This document shows, in pieces, positions 62,101 through 64,000 of a stretch of DNA of 64,000 bases. Within the stretch, counting starts at the first letter, position 1. Every line of letters begins with the position of its first letter. Position numbers and translations under genes: made by a program. This stretch comes from Streptomyces sp. H27-C3 (GTDB lineage: Bacteria; Actinomycetota; Actinomycetes; Streptomycetales; Streptomycetaceae). Where the stretch lies: positions 310,001 to 374,000 of the forward strand of contig NZ_JASITA010000001.1 in NCBI RefSeq assembly GCF_030063415.1, given 5' to 3'. The notes under the pieces are model-generated. The model searched no databases. It was not told where the DNA came from and saw only the letters and a list, made by a program, of their open reading frames with translations.

Positions 62101-62979
62101 ACGCCGGGCGGCGGACAGTTCCCTGATCCGCTCAACGAGTCCGGCGGGCATCTCGCAGGCGTATGTGTCCCCGGCGAAGCGGTCCGTCAGCGACGTATGG
62201 GGCCGGTCGGTCGGCAGGTCCAGGACGGGCAGCGGCCCGGAAAGCCGGTCCCGCCAGTACGGCAACAGGTCGTCGACGCGCGCGGCCAGCGTCCGGCGCT
62301 CCTCACTCACGAAGTCGTGGAAGCCGGCGCCCGTCTCGCCACGGGGGGCGTGCTCGATTCCGGCGGCCAGGGCCTCGTACGCCTCGAACAGCGCGCTCAT
62401 CAGCAGCTTCGCCGAGCTGCCGTCGAAGATGACGTGGTGGACGGTGATGAGGACGATCGACTCCCCCGCCGGGCGGTCGAAGACCCGGACCCGGAACAGG
62501 CCCTGCCCGCTGTCCACGGAGGTGCCGTCCATGGTGAACGCCCGCTTGCTCTCGCGCCGGACCACCGCCAGCGCCTCGTCCTCGTCGGCGACCCCGGTCA
62601 GGTCCACCCGGGCGAAGTCGGGGTCACGGCCGGGATCGACCGACTGGTAGGGCGTGTCCCCCTCCCGGTGGATGACCGTGCCGAGCACCGGATGGCGCGC
62701 CACCAGCGCGCGGCACGCCTCCCGGAACACCGGTACGTCCAGGCTGACAACACGGAAGCACAAGGGCACGTTGTACGCGGCCATGTCCGGGTACGCCCGC
62801 TGCAGAGCCCACAGGCCTCGCTGCCCCTCGGAGAGGCGGTAGGTGCGCGGTCCGGCGCCGGACCGCTCCCGTTGCGGGTCCGGCTGCTGCCGCATCTCCC
62901 GCAGCAGGTCCCCGATCTCACTGCGGCTGACCCTGCCCGCCCGGTAGTCCGCGATGAGGTCGTTGAGCTCGTGCTTCAC
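40471..62979 (-). CDS. PksA: hybrid NRPS/trans-AT PKS, 7502 aa
   Basis: Rough residues: N-terminal hairpin (DYRAGRVSRSEIGDLLREM); C 45-470 (HHVIFDG near 181), A 490-990, PCP near 1045; KS1 1130-1560 (HSNCSSSL near 1304), DH (near 1780, 1963), KR near 2303, C-methyltransferase near 2756 (ILEVGAGTGA), ACPs near 2998 and 3101; KS2 3220-3640, atypical ACP near 3857; C near 4044 (HHLVLDG), A (Gly code), PCP near 4918; KS3 5010-5440, KR near 5878, ACP near 6182; KS4 6290-6700; methyltransferase near 7007; alpha/beta hydrolase 7240-7490 (GHSLGG near 7331). There is no AT domain. The start is the GTG at 62979, overlapping the upstream stop as GTGA. The protein ends without a carrier, so its last module is completed by PksB. 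It inserts two small amino acids, at least one of them Gly, into the polyketide. Confidence 0.96.
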   Translation of the reverse strand: MKHELNDLIADYRAGRVSRSEIGDLLREMRQQPDPQRERSGAGPRTYRLSEGQRGLWALQRAYPDMAAYNVPLCFRVVSLDVPVFREACRALVARHPVLGTVIHREGDTPYQSVDPGRDPDFARVDLTGVADEDEALAVVRRESKRAFTMDGTSVDSGQGLFRVRVFDRPAGESIVLITVHHVIFDGSSAKLLMSALFEAYEALAAGIEHAPRGETGAGFHDFVSEERRTLAARVDDLLPYWRDRLSGPLPVLDLPTDRPHTSLTDRFAGDTYACEMPAGLVERIRELSAARRVFVSTAMLSAYTATLASCSDQRDLVVGMPVNERGGEALAGAMGLMINMVPVRVALPAGTSFGQLVSTVQGDVADDMLHSCPFPALIGELPTDTPPGRSPVFQTAFVYQDVLDGIAGPGLPYQLVEELHQEGEYELLLEVWGSGDAFTLYWKYQPELYSRAFVAELAERFERLLTAVCDEPDTPLAELAGRFADTGAELCVHDLFEVAARRTPGAVAVASQDEVLTYEALSSRSDALAACLIARGVGSNDLVAVLLDRSAETVVALLGILKAGAAYVPLDPELPVARLTDIVADSSTTLIVTQARHRDRAQDLLDGRPRDADEPAPASLFVLDEQRPELAAAALVGLPVTVPVTGDDLAYVIYTSGSTGRPKGVMIPHRGFSNLLHSMRREPGMSAADTLFAVTTISFDMAQVELFLPLVSGARCYVCDSPTIKDVERLKERIGRVRPSVMQATPATWSMLFHSGWRNREGLRIFCGGEALPRTVKEFFHDTGSEAWNLYGPTETTVYSAGGRVRPDEPTTIGRPIANTRIHILDERLRPVPPGGSGELCVAGAGLARGYVNSPGLTAEKFIDHGLEPGGKLYRTGDLARWTAEGEIDYLGRMDFQVKIRGYRIELGDVEYHLSRHQDVAECVVVARGEDGAKQLVAYYVPRRARAAGGDPARVFKDHLRALLPVYMVPDFFTAIDAVPLTGSGKVDRNDLMRREVPAATVTTAAPSAAAEPGADAEEEVLACWQEVLKVRDIAPTASFFEVGGNSLSAVVLADRISRRLGAPFVAADLFKYATVRGIAAYVRSQAGPAAAVSAVPGSVAAASAAPVPDTDTGTDTAAAAGLRPATVPDDAVAIVGISCRFPDARDHWEFWENLKRGDEAVRRWSEEELREANVPERVLRDPAYVPLRSSLDDKENFDGEFFRLSPNHVELMDPQFRQLLLHAWKAVEDAGRNHRDIPDTGVYVSTGNHFYGTPDDTAEKPAAVLEDPRQYLSWVMSQSGTVASMISYQLGFGGPSMSVHSNCSSSLTALSLAARAVRAGETDFALVAAASASSADSLGYIHQPGLNLSGDGRVKAFDADADGMVGGEGVVALLIRRAADAVADGDHIYGLLRDIATNNDGGDATGFYSPSVNGQSRLIRTVLERTGIDPRSIGYVEAHGTGTKLGDPVELAALTEAYRDHTDETGFCGIGSVKSNLGHLDTAAGLAGSVKVLLSLYHGQLPPTLHYTRPNPQLRLDTSPFRVVDRLCDWPAGEAPRRAAQSSIGLGGSNAHAVFEEYVRDSGPDSDGAASQLVPLSARTPADLERGAAELLRHLTGPRAGSLRLDDLAHTLQVGRVPMACRVAFVVRDLRQLVAQLDLFVKDATGEDPRARFTGRLGSGAETAKRRDAKLARRLAGGKLKKVAEAWAGGADIDWSLLPRQRPGRRLSLPGYAFGPVAHPWPARAPRAAGAAGAAPAKPRPDAPSSPRLHPLLHENVSRLDGQRYRSHFTGEEQVLRDHVVAGEKLLPAVASLEMAYTAVRRALPDAVRPGRRTVLKNVTWVRPVAVADGGRDVEFTLAPERGHTEAADSGTATGSLRFELVSDGDRPHVQGRAVIEDVTVPPRVELDRLRAGLRLPPLSGAQCYAHIARAGVEYGPSYRLVHILHRGESDGRREVLAELRLPAELRGSMADYALHPSFLDAAIHASLGLDPSYDAADTAGSASRTSPAGGEGTPVPFALDRLDVHAPFGETMYAWVRAAAGQRAGGSGRVLDVDLVDEQGGVCATLRGLAYRELEASSGPGHRLPRASKLRTLLPVWEPRHPDEERLRPAPATGEVLVFDSGRRLHAELETLHPGHRSIALPQGATVQEVAELIRTTSATGRIAQVVWVAPAEGPDEPGDMIRGQERGVIEVFRIVKALLSLGHGTRELAWTAYTFGTQLVRERDRVAATHASVHGLLGSLAKEHTRWTISPVDLPHEPAGGAVGALLGEERRLSGVRPGTTVALRGGRWFSQELLPVANLEPAPGPYRRHGVYVVVGGAGGIGELWSRFMVEQYGATIVWVGRQPLNERIERKLTDLAERARAVGADAPRYVPADASDRRSLLTAYRRIKEHHPRIDGVVHSAIVLADKTLAHMDEKGFRAALTSKVDVGVNIAEVFAAEHMDFVLFFSSVESFVRAAGQSNYAAGCTFKDALAHVLQQRGLPVAKAVHWGYWGVAGVVSDPFYRDRMAAAGVDSLDPDEALHALESFLAGAHGRIVLMRTFGDEALRGLALDERQDSHPAVLPSVRNDIVASPRAPRDEVERLHRFLPHPRMCELATQLLLVTLRDLGLGRPGSSAGPEHPSGGPDGPDQQVLAKYTRWTEESVRVLVDAGLLEYADGRPGVGPAGLGLERDDLWRQWHAERDGWQPNASQRAQADLVESCLLTLAEVLTGARQATEILFPGSSMSRVEGIYRGDPVADYFNDRLSLLVADAVRGWGHADPQRRLRILEVGAGTGATSAKVLEALEPFGDRIAEYCYTDLSKAFLFRAEERLRPRYPYLTTKIFNAEHPPEQQGVDLGAFDIVVATNVLHATADISRTLRNVKAAMRGGGLLFVNEMSRNTVLAHLTFGLLDGWWLYRDAELRIPGSPVLAADRWLEVLEDEGFRTGAQPDTEAHALGQQLIVAESDGLFRTQHRSGGLAAPRRPAAAAEIRVDSGAELRAHTTAYFERLVREALHLTDEDIDPHKDLHDYGLDSILVSGMNASVARDFEDVSSTLFFELNTLDKLVGHFLAERRPELRKLFDRVQAPRRNADTGGGGTPLAERATVYLTRLVAGTLKLAPGELAEDANLFDLGLDSILVIQLHNMLGHDFEDLSSTLFFDCPTIRDAVEHLTAAHPGRLAEVLAEGSAEGPVRGNADEAPPAAAEEHAGARPAPAEAPRRAPEPAHTTGDAATPATSHTPTYTPRDATSRVQDIAVVGLGGRYPGADNPEQLWENVARGESATAPYPADRWWCRWEGEERPWGGFLSDVSSFDADHFGISEREAAAMDPQERLFIETVHSAVQDAGHTPGALAARGRVGVFVGVMNATYNGRTAHSSIANRASYLFDFQGPSIAIDTACSSSLTAVHLAVQSLISGDSDCAVAGGVNLLLNQDHFGVLEEHGLLSSGDRCRPFSDHADGFLAAEGVGAVVLRPLRDAVADGDHIYGVIKGSAVNSGGRTSRYSMPSMTAQRDVVVRALERAGVTPGSISYVEAHGTATLLGDSIELSALSRAFGTERRGQYCAVGSLKSNLGHCESASGIAGLTKVLMQLRHRRLAPSINAEELNTGIVFRQSPFFVQREIAPWAPTDDAGHPLPRRAGISCFGAGGSNAHLIIEEYMEEDVAGRPFEQPTDESCLVPLSARTPEQLHTATRRLAGFLEDATRAGRPVALRDLAYTLQTGRDELPVRLALVARTPAELAGMLTDLHGTGGAFAEEYVDLGDAVPPRRASAGAESGIAAGVAAGDHRALARLWLTGASVPWRELYGDRPPRRLSLPTYPFAKRQYWYEDEKPLPAQAHSAPRQPLREQVPEQAPPEPAAPGARDWLLRACAEQLDARPQDVRTDEDFPALGVSSMALVHIARRIQRELDPAFQSASLFEYTTIDQLAAHLGDTPRAHAAGHVPEPDETFEPHPLSEGQQGLWALQKAAPHTSAYNVPLCFRATGLDTDALRRSFRRMAARHPLLGGVVQEEDGRLLLARPADPRPAFTERTLPALDRDEMSALLREHAKEPFDLDLGPLCRLSVFHTGGGESWVLLTAHHLVLDGASAVVLVKDLLADYRAGGRGPVSESPRRGAGYAEFVAEEAALMRGDEGAARLAYWQEQLAGVMPAPAFPADRPRSTPGRGTHGASATRILSARLSDRIAEFARDQGVYPSAAFLTAYNVLLRQYTRQDDITVGMPVSTRPDERFRGTVGYFVTMVPIRSRLAGQQLFADLCKDVQKTLFTGIAHTYPFGSLVRELGLGSTVGSAPVFSHAFMYQDWHEDVTVDTDSFTYVEGIHQEGEYELVLEIVEPDGADDGFAVTLKYDPVLFDGETADRILRQYVHLLETVPAAAPHRPVDDCSLVSTEELHTLTVEWNDTAVTRPERRAHELFAERAARTPDAIALVSGPDSVTYAQLDERSRLLAARLRGLGVGPGSLVAVYLERSPELVVALLATMRAGGAYIPLDPTYPRDRIAYILDDAAPQVVLSESALREQLRGLDSGGPATRRVLLVDETGPEDTHDSGAARADERTGPRATGADPAYVIYTSGSTGDPKGVVVPHRALTNFLCAMAERPGMRADDRILAVTTHSFDIAALELYLPLITGAQCHLSDAATARDAERLSALIARVRPTVMQATPATWTMLLHSGWTNDEGVRVLCGGEALSETLKERLVALGCEVWNLFGPTETTVWSTVARIEADKCVTIGRPIDNTRIHIVDGQDRIAPVGVPGELCIAGDGLALGYLNKPELTAERFPANPFAPGDTLYRTGDLARWRDDGTIECLGRMDSQVKIRGFRVEPGEIEHVLARHPAVRECAVVARTGAMTGGAQLVAYWTRAPGAARPADRELLGYLGRSLPDYMVPAFVLPIDRLPQTPNGKVDRLTLARRPVSLPEEPTRAVAAAAPEESDVVALWREVLGIDNLRPTDAFLEAGGSSVSAVVLAGRVAKRFGVPFTAADVFRCVHAQGTGAHLRTLLSTEPEGDRSPEPDRAGGPTMVPVSERSPGPDSRPMATGTTVPAPAHGELPGYLADSVAVIGVSVGLPGADDHHQFWQNLLAGEESVELCPADELRRLGVDERLIHDPAHVPVRASMRGKGFFDPAFFQISARDAELMDPQLRQLLQHSWKAIEDAAYLPGDIADAAVYMSTTNALYQAPVTGRDTRRDSEALVGFLQAQPGTIPTTVSHKLGLRGPSLYVHSNCSSSLAGLALACQSIRSGQTTHALAGGCGMYGENAVGHLYEEGMTLSSDGHCKPFAAEATGMIGGEGAVVVLLKDALSAVRDGDHVYALVRGVGMNNDGARKAGYYAPSVAGQSELVASVLERSGVHPESIKYLEAHGTGTVIGDPIEVMAVSEAYRRHTDATGFCGIGSVKSNLGHLDAAAGLVGLVKSALVVGHRTVPPTINIEAPNPQIDFARSPFYVVDRLTKLAPSAEPLRAAVSSFGIGGTNVHAILEEAPSRGGQDVVFAGPQLVTLSARTPENLRRYARDLAHRLAEEEVTARPSARRLADIAFTLQVGRTALPERTAFVVHTVSELMAELRDFADRTDPPARPAAPSSLLDDEDRRSLVGQWLAERRLDKVARLWESGESVEWNLLYAEGPRPHRVSLPAYPFSEEYFWLSEETDTAPTDAPAAHVAPDSEESCAPRFFEERWEAREPEAVRDDPHAGDDTSAGQVVVVFLSDRTAQESYRRATRERVPGARMVFVEQIADERASAPAVSPSVYGLDRRVEPDWQRALGAIAEAHGPIAAIHYLWPTEHEDATSALRELTDVGALVRALAAADLNVTDVLVAGHFRGAVEQAALDALIGYERSLSGILPGTALRVVLHDGAAATERWAELLLVEQRQERKASALYRAGRRHVCRVVGVDIPAPFAASRGPAALREGGTYLVTGAFGGLGRRLAEHLARAYRANLVLLGRSPLGSSDEEWAASLRRLGGEVVCRRADVTDEDALVELLGALPPAVRAIDGVVHAAGTAQAVPLTDKTRESFEKVLAAKVRGTLALERALGRAPGGRAVQFVCHFSSSSATLGDFGSCDYAVANRFQAAYARALGEQRSPYRTLSIEWPLWEEGGMGAAAQRHPGHHTDPDFVTAYLHTSGQLPLATDAGLALFERLLSAAPAAPLVLHATSAQARSLVDRAVARTVGPVRQQPAVPRETVDTRDRRRAELAAAVRDIVAHVLKAPVEKLDDGSNFADLGLDSIRLTQLAHRLSEHFGVRLLPTVLYDHPSMRLLSGYLAEQPAVVALPAHDPASPVAPGAGPSASVPDAVPTAAEERQEPKPVPGPEPVAGDAPIAVIGMSGIFPGCRSVDDFWNALTEGKDLVTEVPPVRFGPASPEGEGEEATDRYRWMGGIDWADEFDPAFFEIAPKEARAIDPRQRHLLQECWKALEDAALGAEELKGRRVGVFVGVEQGDYRLLVKDEGNMTSNHDGVLAARLSYFLDLKGPVLAINTSCSSGLVALHQACTSLRQGECDIAVVAAANFVLTPQSLAAMDQAGMLSAQGRCATFDQSADGMVPGEAVTALVLRPLDRAEANGDPVHSVIVAGGINYDGRTNSITAPAGEAQRELLETVFARGGIDPEDLGYIVTHGTGTKLGDPVEVNALRESFRPHTDKRGFCALTSTKTNIGHTFAASGLVGLICLSEALRHGTIPASLHCDRDNEYIDWDRSPFYVNKSTKEWPTPPLGRPRTGAVSAFGMSGTNAHVVVREYVGARSAPAPAQPYHLLPVSAKTEAALDRLVDGLLARIASGSLSDADLPQLSATLLTGRHHFRHRRAVVVGSLDEAVALWTGRRGSSPGRPDPSYFEGAVPRDFTARGTDAERIAACLEGARDAGLDPARRREALVELAQRYVEGNALPSPDDRSAGRRPTRLRLPGYPFARNRYWAGADGPTRTTATATAAVAAVAPSPAAEPQPQPHKPVVLADLADVPHRLDARSPGGDERRTVSLTPLAAPASQGSLPSRAPVLVTREHDVLEDLKAAADIDFGGMVATLNRTGVMVEYLIPYSSDFADFAGERGGEVLDMGCAYGVASIAALERGARVVALDMEKKHLDILEQRVNDESRARLILRRGTLPDVDFEDERFTAVHASRVMHFLKPEDVRLMLRKMFRWLTPGGKVFLSTDSPYFGYWASKAWEYEERKRAGDPWPGYIEDVAAHFDPAHVVGGPRLINAVDPDVFRRECEAVGFVVERAGFFGTVGVDRESYGAPAPDMEHVGIIARKPVTATATPTASASARAAVPASVSTRAPGSAFAGRSEARSVDGNSIHYEVRGSGPTALVFIHGLGCDASYWDRQVPYFEKDHTVITLDLAGHGRSGKDRPKWSVEAFAQDVAAVVERAGVTDAVLIGHSLGGPVMLAAAPLLGATVRGMIGVDTLHNFDAKRLGAAQLDRFVQTFVDRPVKAQELFLDTARQDLIELVERTREQVGASVVSAAFREMLTYLQDVPKRFDVPLVLVNSTSWMPTNLAAAHRCGVEVDLVEGVGHFVMLETPDAFNVSLRRHVDRIVGAGRGACSEGVDR
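44310..47945 (-). other. PksA module: KS3-KR-ACP after glycine
   Basis: The KS motifs [15 protein letters not shown] and SNLGH are intact; the HSN form is shared only with KS1, the other KS that follows a PCP. The KR has TGAFGGLG and a Tyr in CDYAVANRF. It lacks the LxD motif, which would usually predict an L-configured alcohol. The ACP is LGLDSIRLTQL. Confidence 0.8.
48115..51240 (-). other. PksA module: C-A(Gly)-PCP
   Basis: The C domain has HHLVLDG. The A pocket reads D-I-L-Q-L-G-L-V-W, the standard glycine code. The PCP has AGGSSVSAVV. Architecture and sequence parallel the first C-A-PCP of the same protein, suggesting an internal duplication of C-A-PCP-KS. Confidence 0.87.
51295..53325 (-). 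other. PksA module: KS2-ACP (atypical carrier)
   Basis: The KS has DTACSSSL, EAHGTA and KSNLGH. There is no reductive domain. The carrier reads LGVSSMALVHI, with Ser in place of the conserved Asp before the phosphopantetheine serine. It directly precedes a condensation domain. Confidence 0.75.
53545..59592 (-). other. PksA module: KS1-DH-KR-cMT-ACP-ACP
   Basis: The KS has [15 protein letters not shown] and SNLGH. The DH has HVVAGEKLLP and DAAIH. The KR has GGAGGIG and a Tyr in QSNYAAGCTF. The C-methyltransferase has ILEVGAGTGATS. Two tandem ACPs follow (YGLDSILVSGM and LGLDSILVIQL). Expected output is an alpha-methylated, alpha,beta-unsaturated extension of the aminoacyl chain. Confidence 0.83.
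59725..62850 (-). other. PksA first module: C-A(Gly-like)-PCP
   Basis: The C domain has HHVIFDG. The A pocket read by eye is D-M-V-Q-F-G-L-V-Y. This differs from the glycine code of the later module at several positions but keeps Q-x-G-L-V, so a small residue (Gly or similar) is likely. The PCP has VGGNSLSAVV. Confidence 0.75.
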
Positions 62980-64000
62980 TTCTCGTGTCTTTCTGTGTCG
63001 AGCAGCGCTATGGCGTCGTCCAGGTGCAGGGTGCCGGTCCGAAGGCGCTCAAGCACCGCCAGGACCTCCGGATGCGGGCCCTCGGCCCGCTGGGGCCGGG
63101 GTTGTTCCTCGGTTCTCGTGGCCACCAGGCGGGCCAGTTCGGCGGGGCGCCGGACGGCCAGACAGGCGGCCAGCTCGGCGATGGTGCCGTACTCGAACAG
63201 GATGCTGGGGACAAACCCGGGATCGACCGTCGCGACCAGGTCCCTGGTGAGGCCGACGGCCCCCAGCGACGTCAGGCCCAGGTCGATCAGCCCGGCGTGC
63301 AGACCGATCTCCCCGGCGGGCCGCCCCAGACGTTCGGCGACCAGCTGACGCAGGAAGCCGCGCGCCTTCTCCTCGGGCGAGAGCGCGGGGTGCGCTGTGT
63401 CCGGCCGTGCCTGCGCGGTCTCGCCGTCCGGTACGAGTGCCCAGCGGACGGAGCCGCCGCTCGCAGGGGCGCCGTTCACCGGTGCTCCGTTCGCAGGCGC
63501 GCTGATCGCGGGCGGGGTCATCTCGCCCGCGCCGTTCATGACATGCCGCTCCCGCGCGGGCGCCGCGCCGCCGTGGGGCGACGCCGCGACCCAGTGGCGC
63601 TGCCTGGCGAAGGGGTAGGTGGGCAGATGCAGGCGCCTCGGCGCCGCCTCCCCGTGCAGGACGCGCCAGTCCAGGGCGTAGCCACCGAGCCACAGCTCGG
63701 CGATCTTGCCCCACTTGCCCTGCGCCAACCACCGGCCGACCAGCTCCGCACGCAGGTCGTCCTCGTCCAGCAGCCTTGATTCCAGCGGCTGTTCGGTGAC
63801 CCGCCCCCGCCACACGTTGTCGGCATCGGAAGCGGTGCCGCGAGCCAGGGCGTCGAGGGCAAGCTTCACGTCGTCGAGGCCGTACCCGAGGATCACCGCG
63901 CGCTCCGCCAGAGCCACCCGTCCGGTCTGGAGAGTGTGAGCCAGCTCCGAGGGGTCCGCCCCCACCCCTTCCTTCGTCTCCAGGAAGCGCAGCAGCTTCG
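62976..64000 (-). CDS. 3' end of an upstream trans-AT PKS gene (partial)
   Basis: The frame is open from the right edge of the window to the stop at 62976, about 341 codons. It begins within the region following a KS (TGRVALAERAVILG, LPTYPFARQRHW are typical post-KS linker motifs). One carrier follows, with LGLTSLGAVGL: Thr replaces the conserved Asp before the phosphopantetheine serine. A C-terminal hairpin (RLRTGTLHLDDAIALLDTE) is probably a docking element for PksA. The TGA overlaps the PksA GTG start. The N-terminal part and the upstream modules are outside the window, so the identity of the donor chain is unknown. Confidence 0.9.
   Translation of the reverse strand, partial: KLLRFLETKEGVGADPSELAHTLQTGRVALAERAVILGYGLDDVKLALDALARGTASDADNVWRGRVTEQPLESRLLDEDDLRAELVGRWLAQGKWGKIAELWLGGYALDWRVLHGEAAPRRLHLPTYPFARQRHWVAASPHGGAAPARERHVMNGAGEMTPPAISAPANGAPVNGAPASGGSVRWALVPDGETAQARPDTAHPALSPEEKARGFLRQLVAERLGRPAGEIGLHAGLIDLGLTSLGAVGLTRDLVATVDPGFVPSILFEYGTIAELAACLAVRRPAELARLVATRTEEQPRPQRAEGPHPEVLAVLERLRTGTLHLDDAIALLDTERHEK

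Overview
The window is high-GC DNA with a strong preference for G/C at third codon positions. Together with the families present, this points to an actinomycete, most likely Streptomyces; no rRNA or housekeeping gene is present to confirm it. Almost the whole window is one leftward-transcribed hybrid trans-acyltransferase polyketide synthase / non-ribosomal peptide synthetase (trans-AT PKS/NRPS) locus. The only rightward gene is a cytochrome P450 at the left edge (201-1433). It converges on the big transcription unit, with a 34-bp perfect palindrome between them that looks like a bidirectional terminator.

Layout in transcription order (right to left): the 3' end of an upstream PKS gene (62976 to beyond the window); PksA (40471-62979, 7502 aa); PksB (25337-40474, 5045 aa); NRPS-2 (17718-25340, 2540 aa); NRPS-1 (8473-17718, 3081 aa); then a set of small stand-alone genes: acyl carrier protein (8168-8422), Ser-active-site ketosynthase (6940-8166), HMG-ACP-synthase-like HCS (5657-6919), an enoyl-CoA hydratase/PfaD-type enoyl reductase fusion (3393-5669) and a tandem acyltransferase (1493-3388). 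The megasynthase genes overlap by 1-4 nt (GTGA, ATGA, GTGA, TAATG), so they are probably translationally coupled in one operon whose promoter lies outside the window. PksA, PksB, NRPS-2 and NRPS-1 are names I use here, not recognised gene names.

No PKS module in view contains an acyltransferase domain, so malonyl units must be loaded in trans by the tandem AT. Reading the assembly line in gene order gives: (upstream polyketide) - Gly-like residue - KS/DH/KR/C-MT/ACP2 - KS/ACP - Gly - KS/KR/ACP - KS/MT/alpha-beta hydrolase, whose carriers are the ACP triplet opening PksB (all three with the Ser+6 Trp of beta-branching carriers) - KS/KR/ACP2 - KS/DH/ACP - KS/DH/KR/ACP - non-elongating KS/ACP - Ser - Thr (with embedded FkbM-type methyltransferase) - Thr - N-methylated residue of unknown identity - terminal condensation-like domain. 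The downstream ACP/KS/HCS/ECH genes are the classic beta-branching cassette and most plausibly act on the PksB ACP triplet. The decarboxylating second ECH is not in the window.

The points most worth a second look are: a 1,295-bp Thr adenylation-domain block present twice with a single mismatch and with codon use unlike the rest of the cluster; a module split between two proteins with a hydrolase in the middle of the line; a last domain that has lost both histidines of the condensation motif in a line with no thioesterase; an ECH-ER fusion; and carrier proteins feeding condensation domains that lack the usual Asp before the phosphopantetheine serine. I cannot name the product from sequence alone. 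The arrangement (actinomycete trans-AT PKS/NRPS with a possible dehydrating bimodule and a P450) recalls clusters such as the one for hangtaimycin, but that is an unverified association. Domain boundaries below are estimates made by eye.
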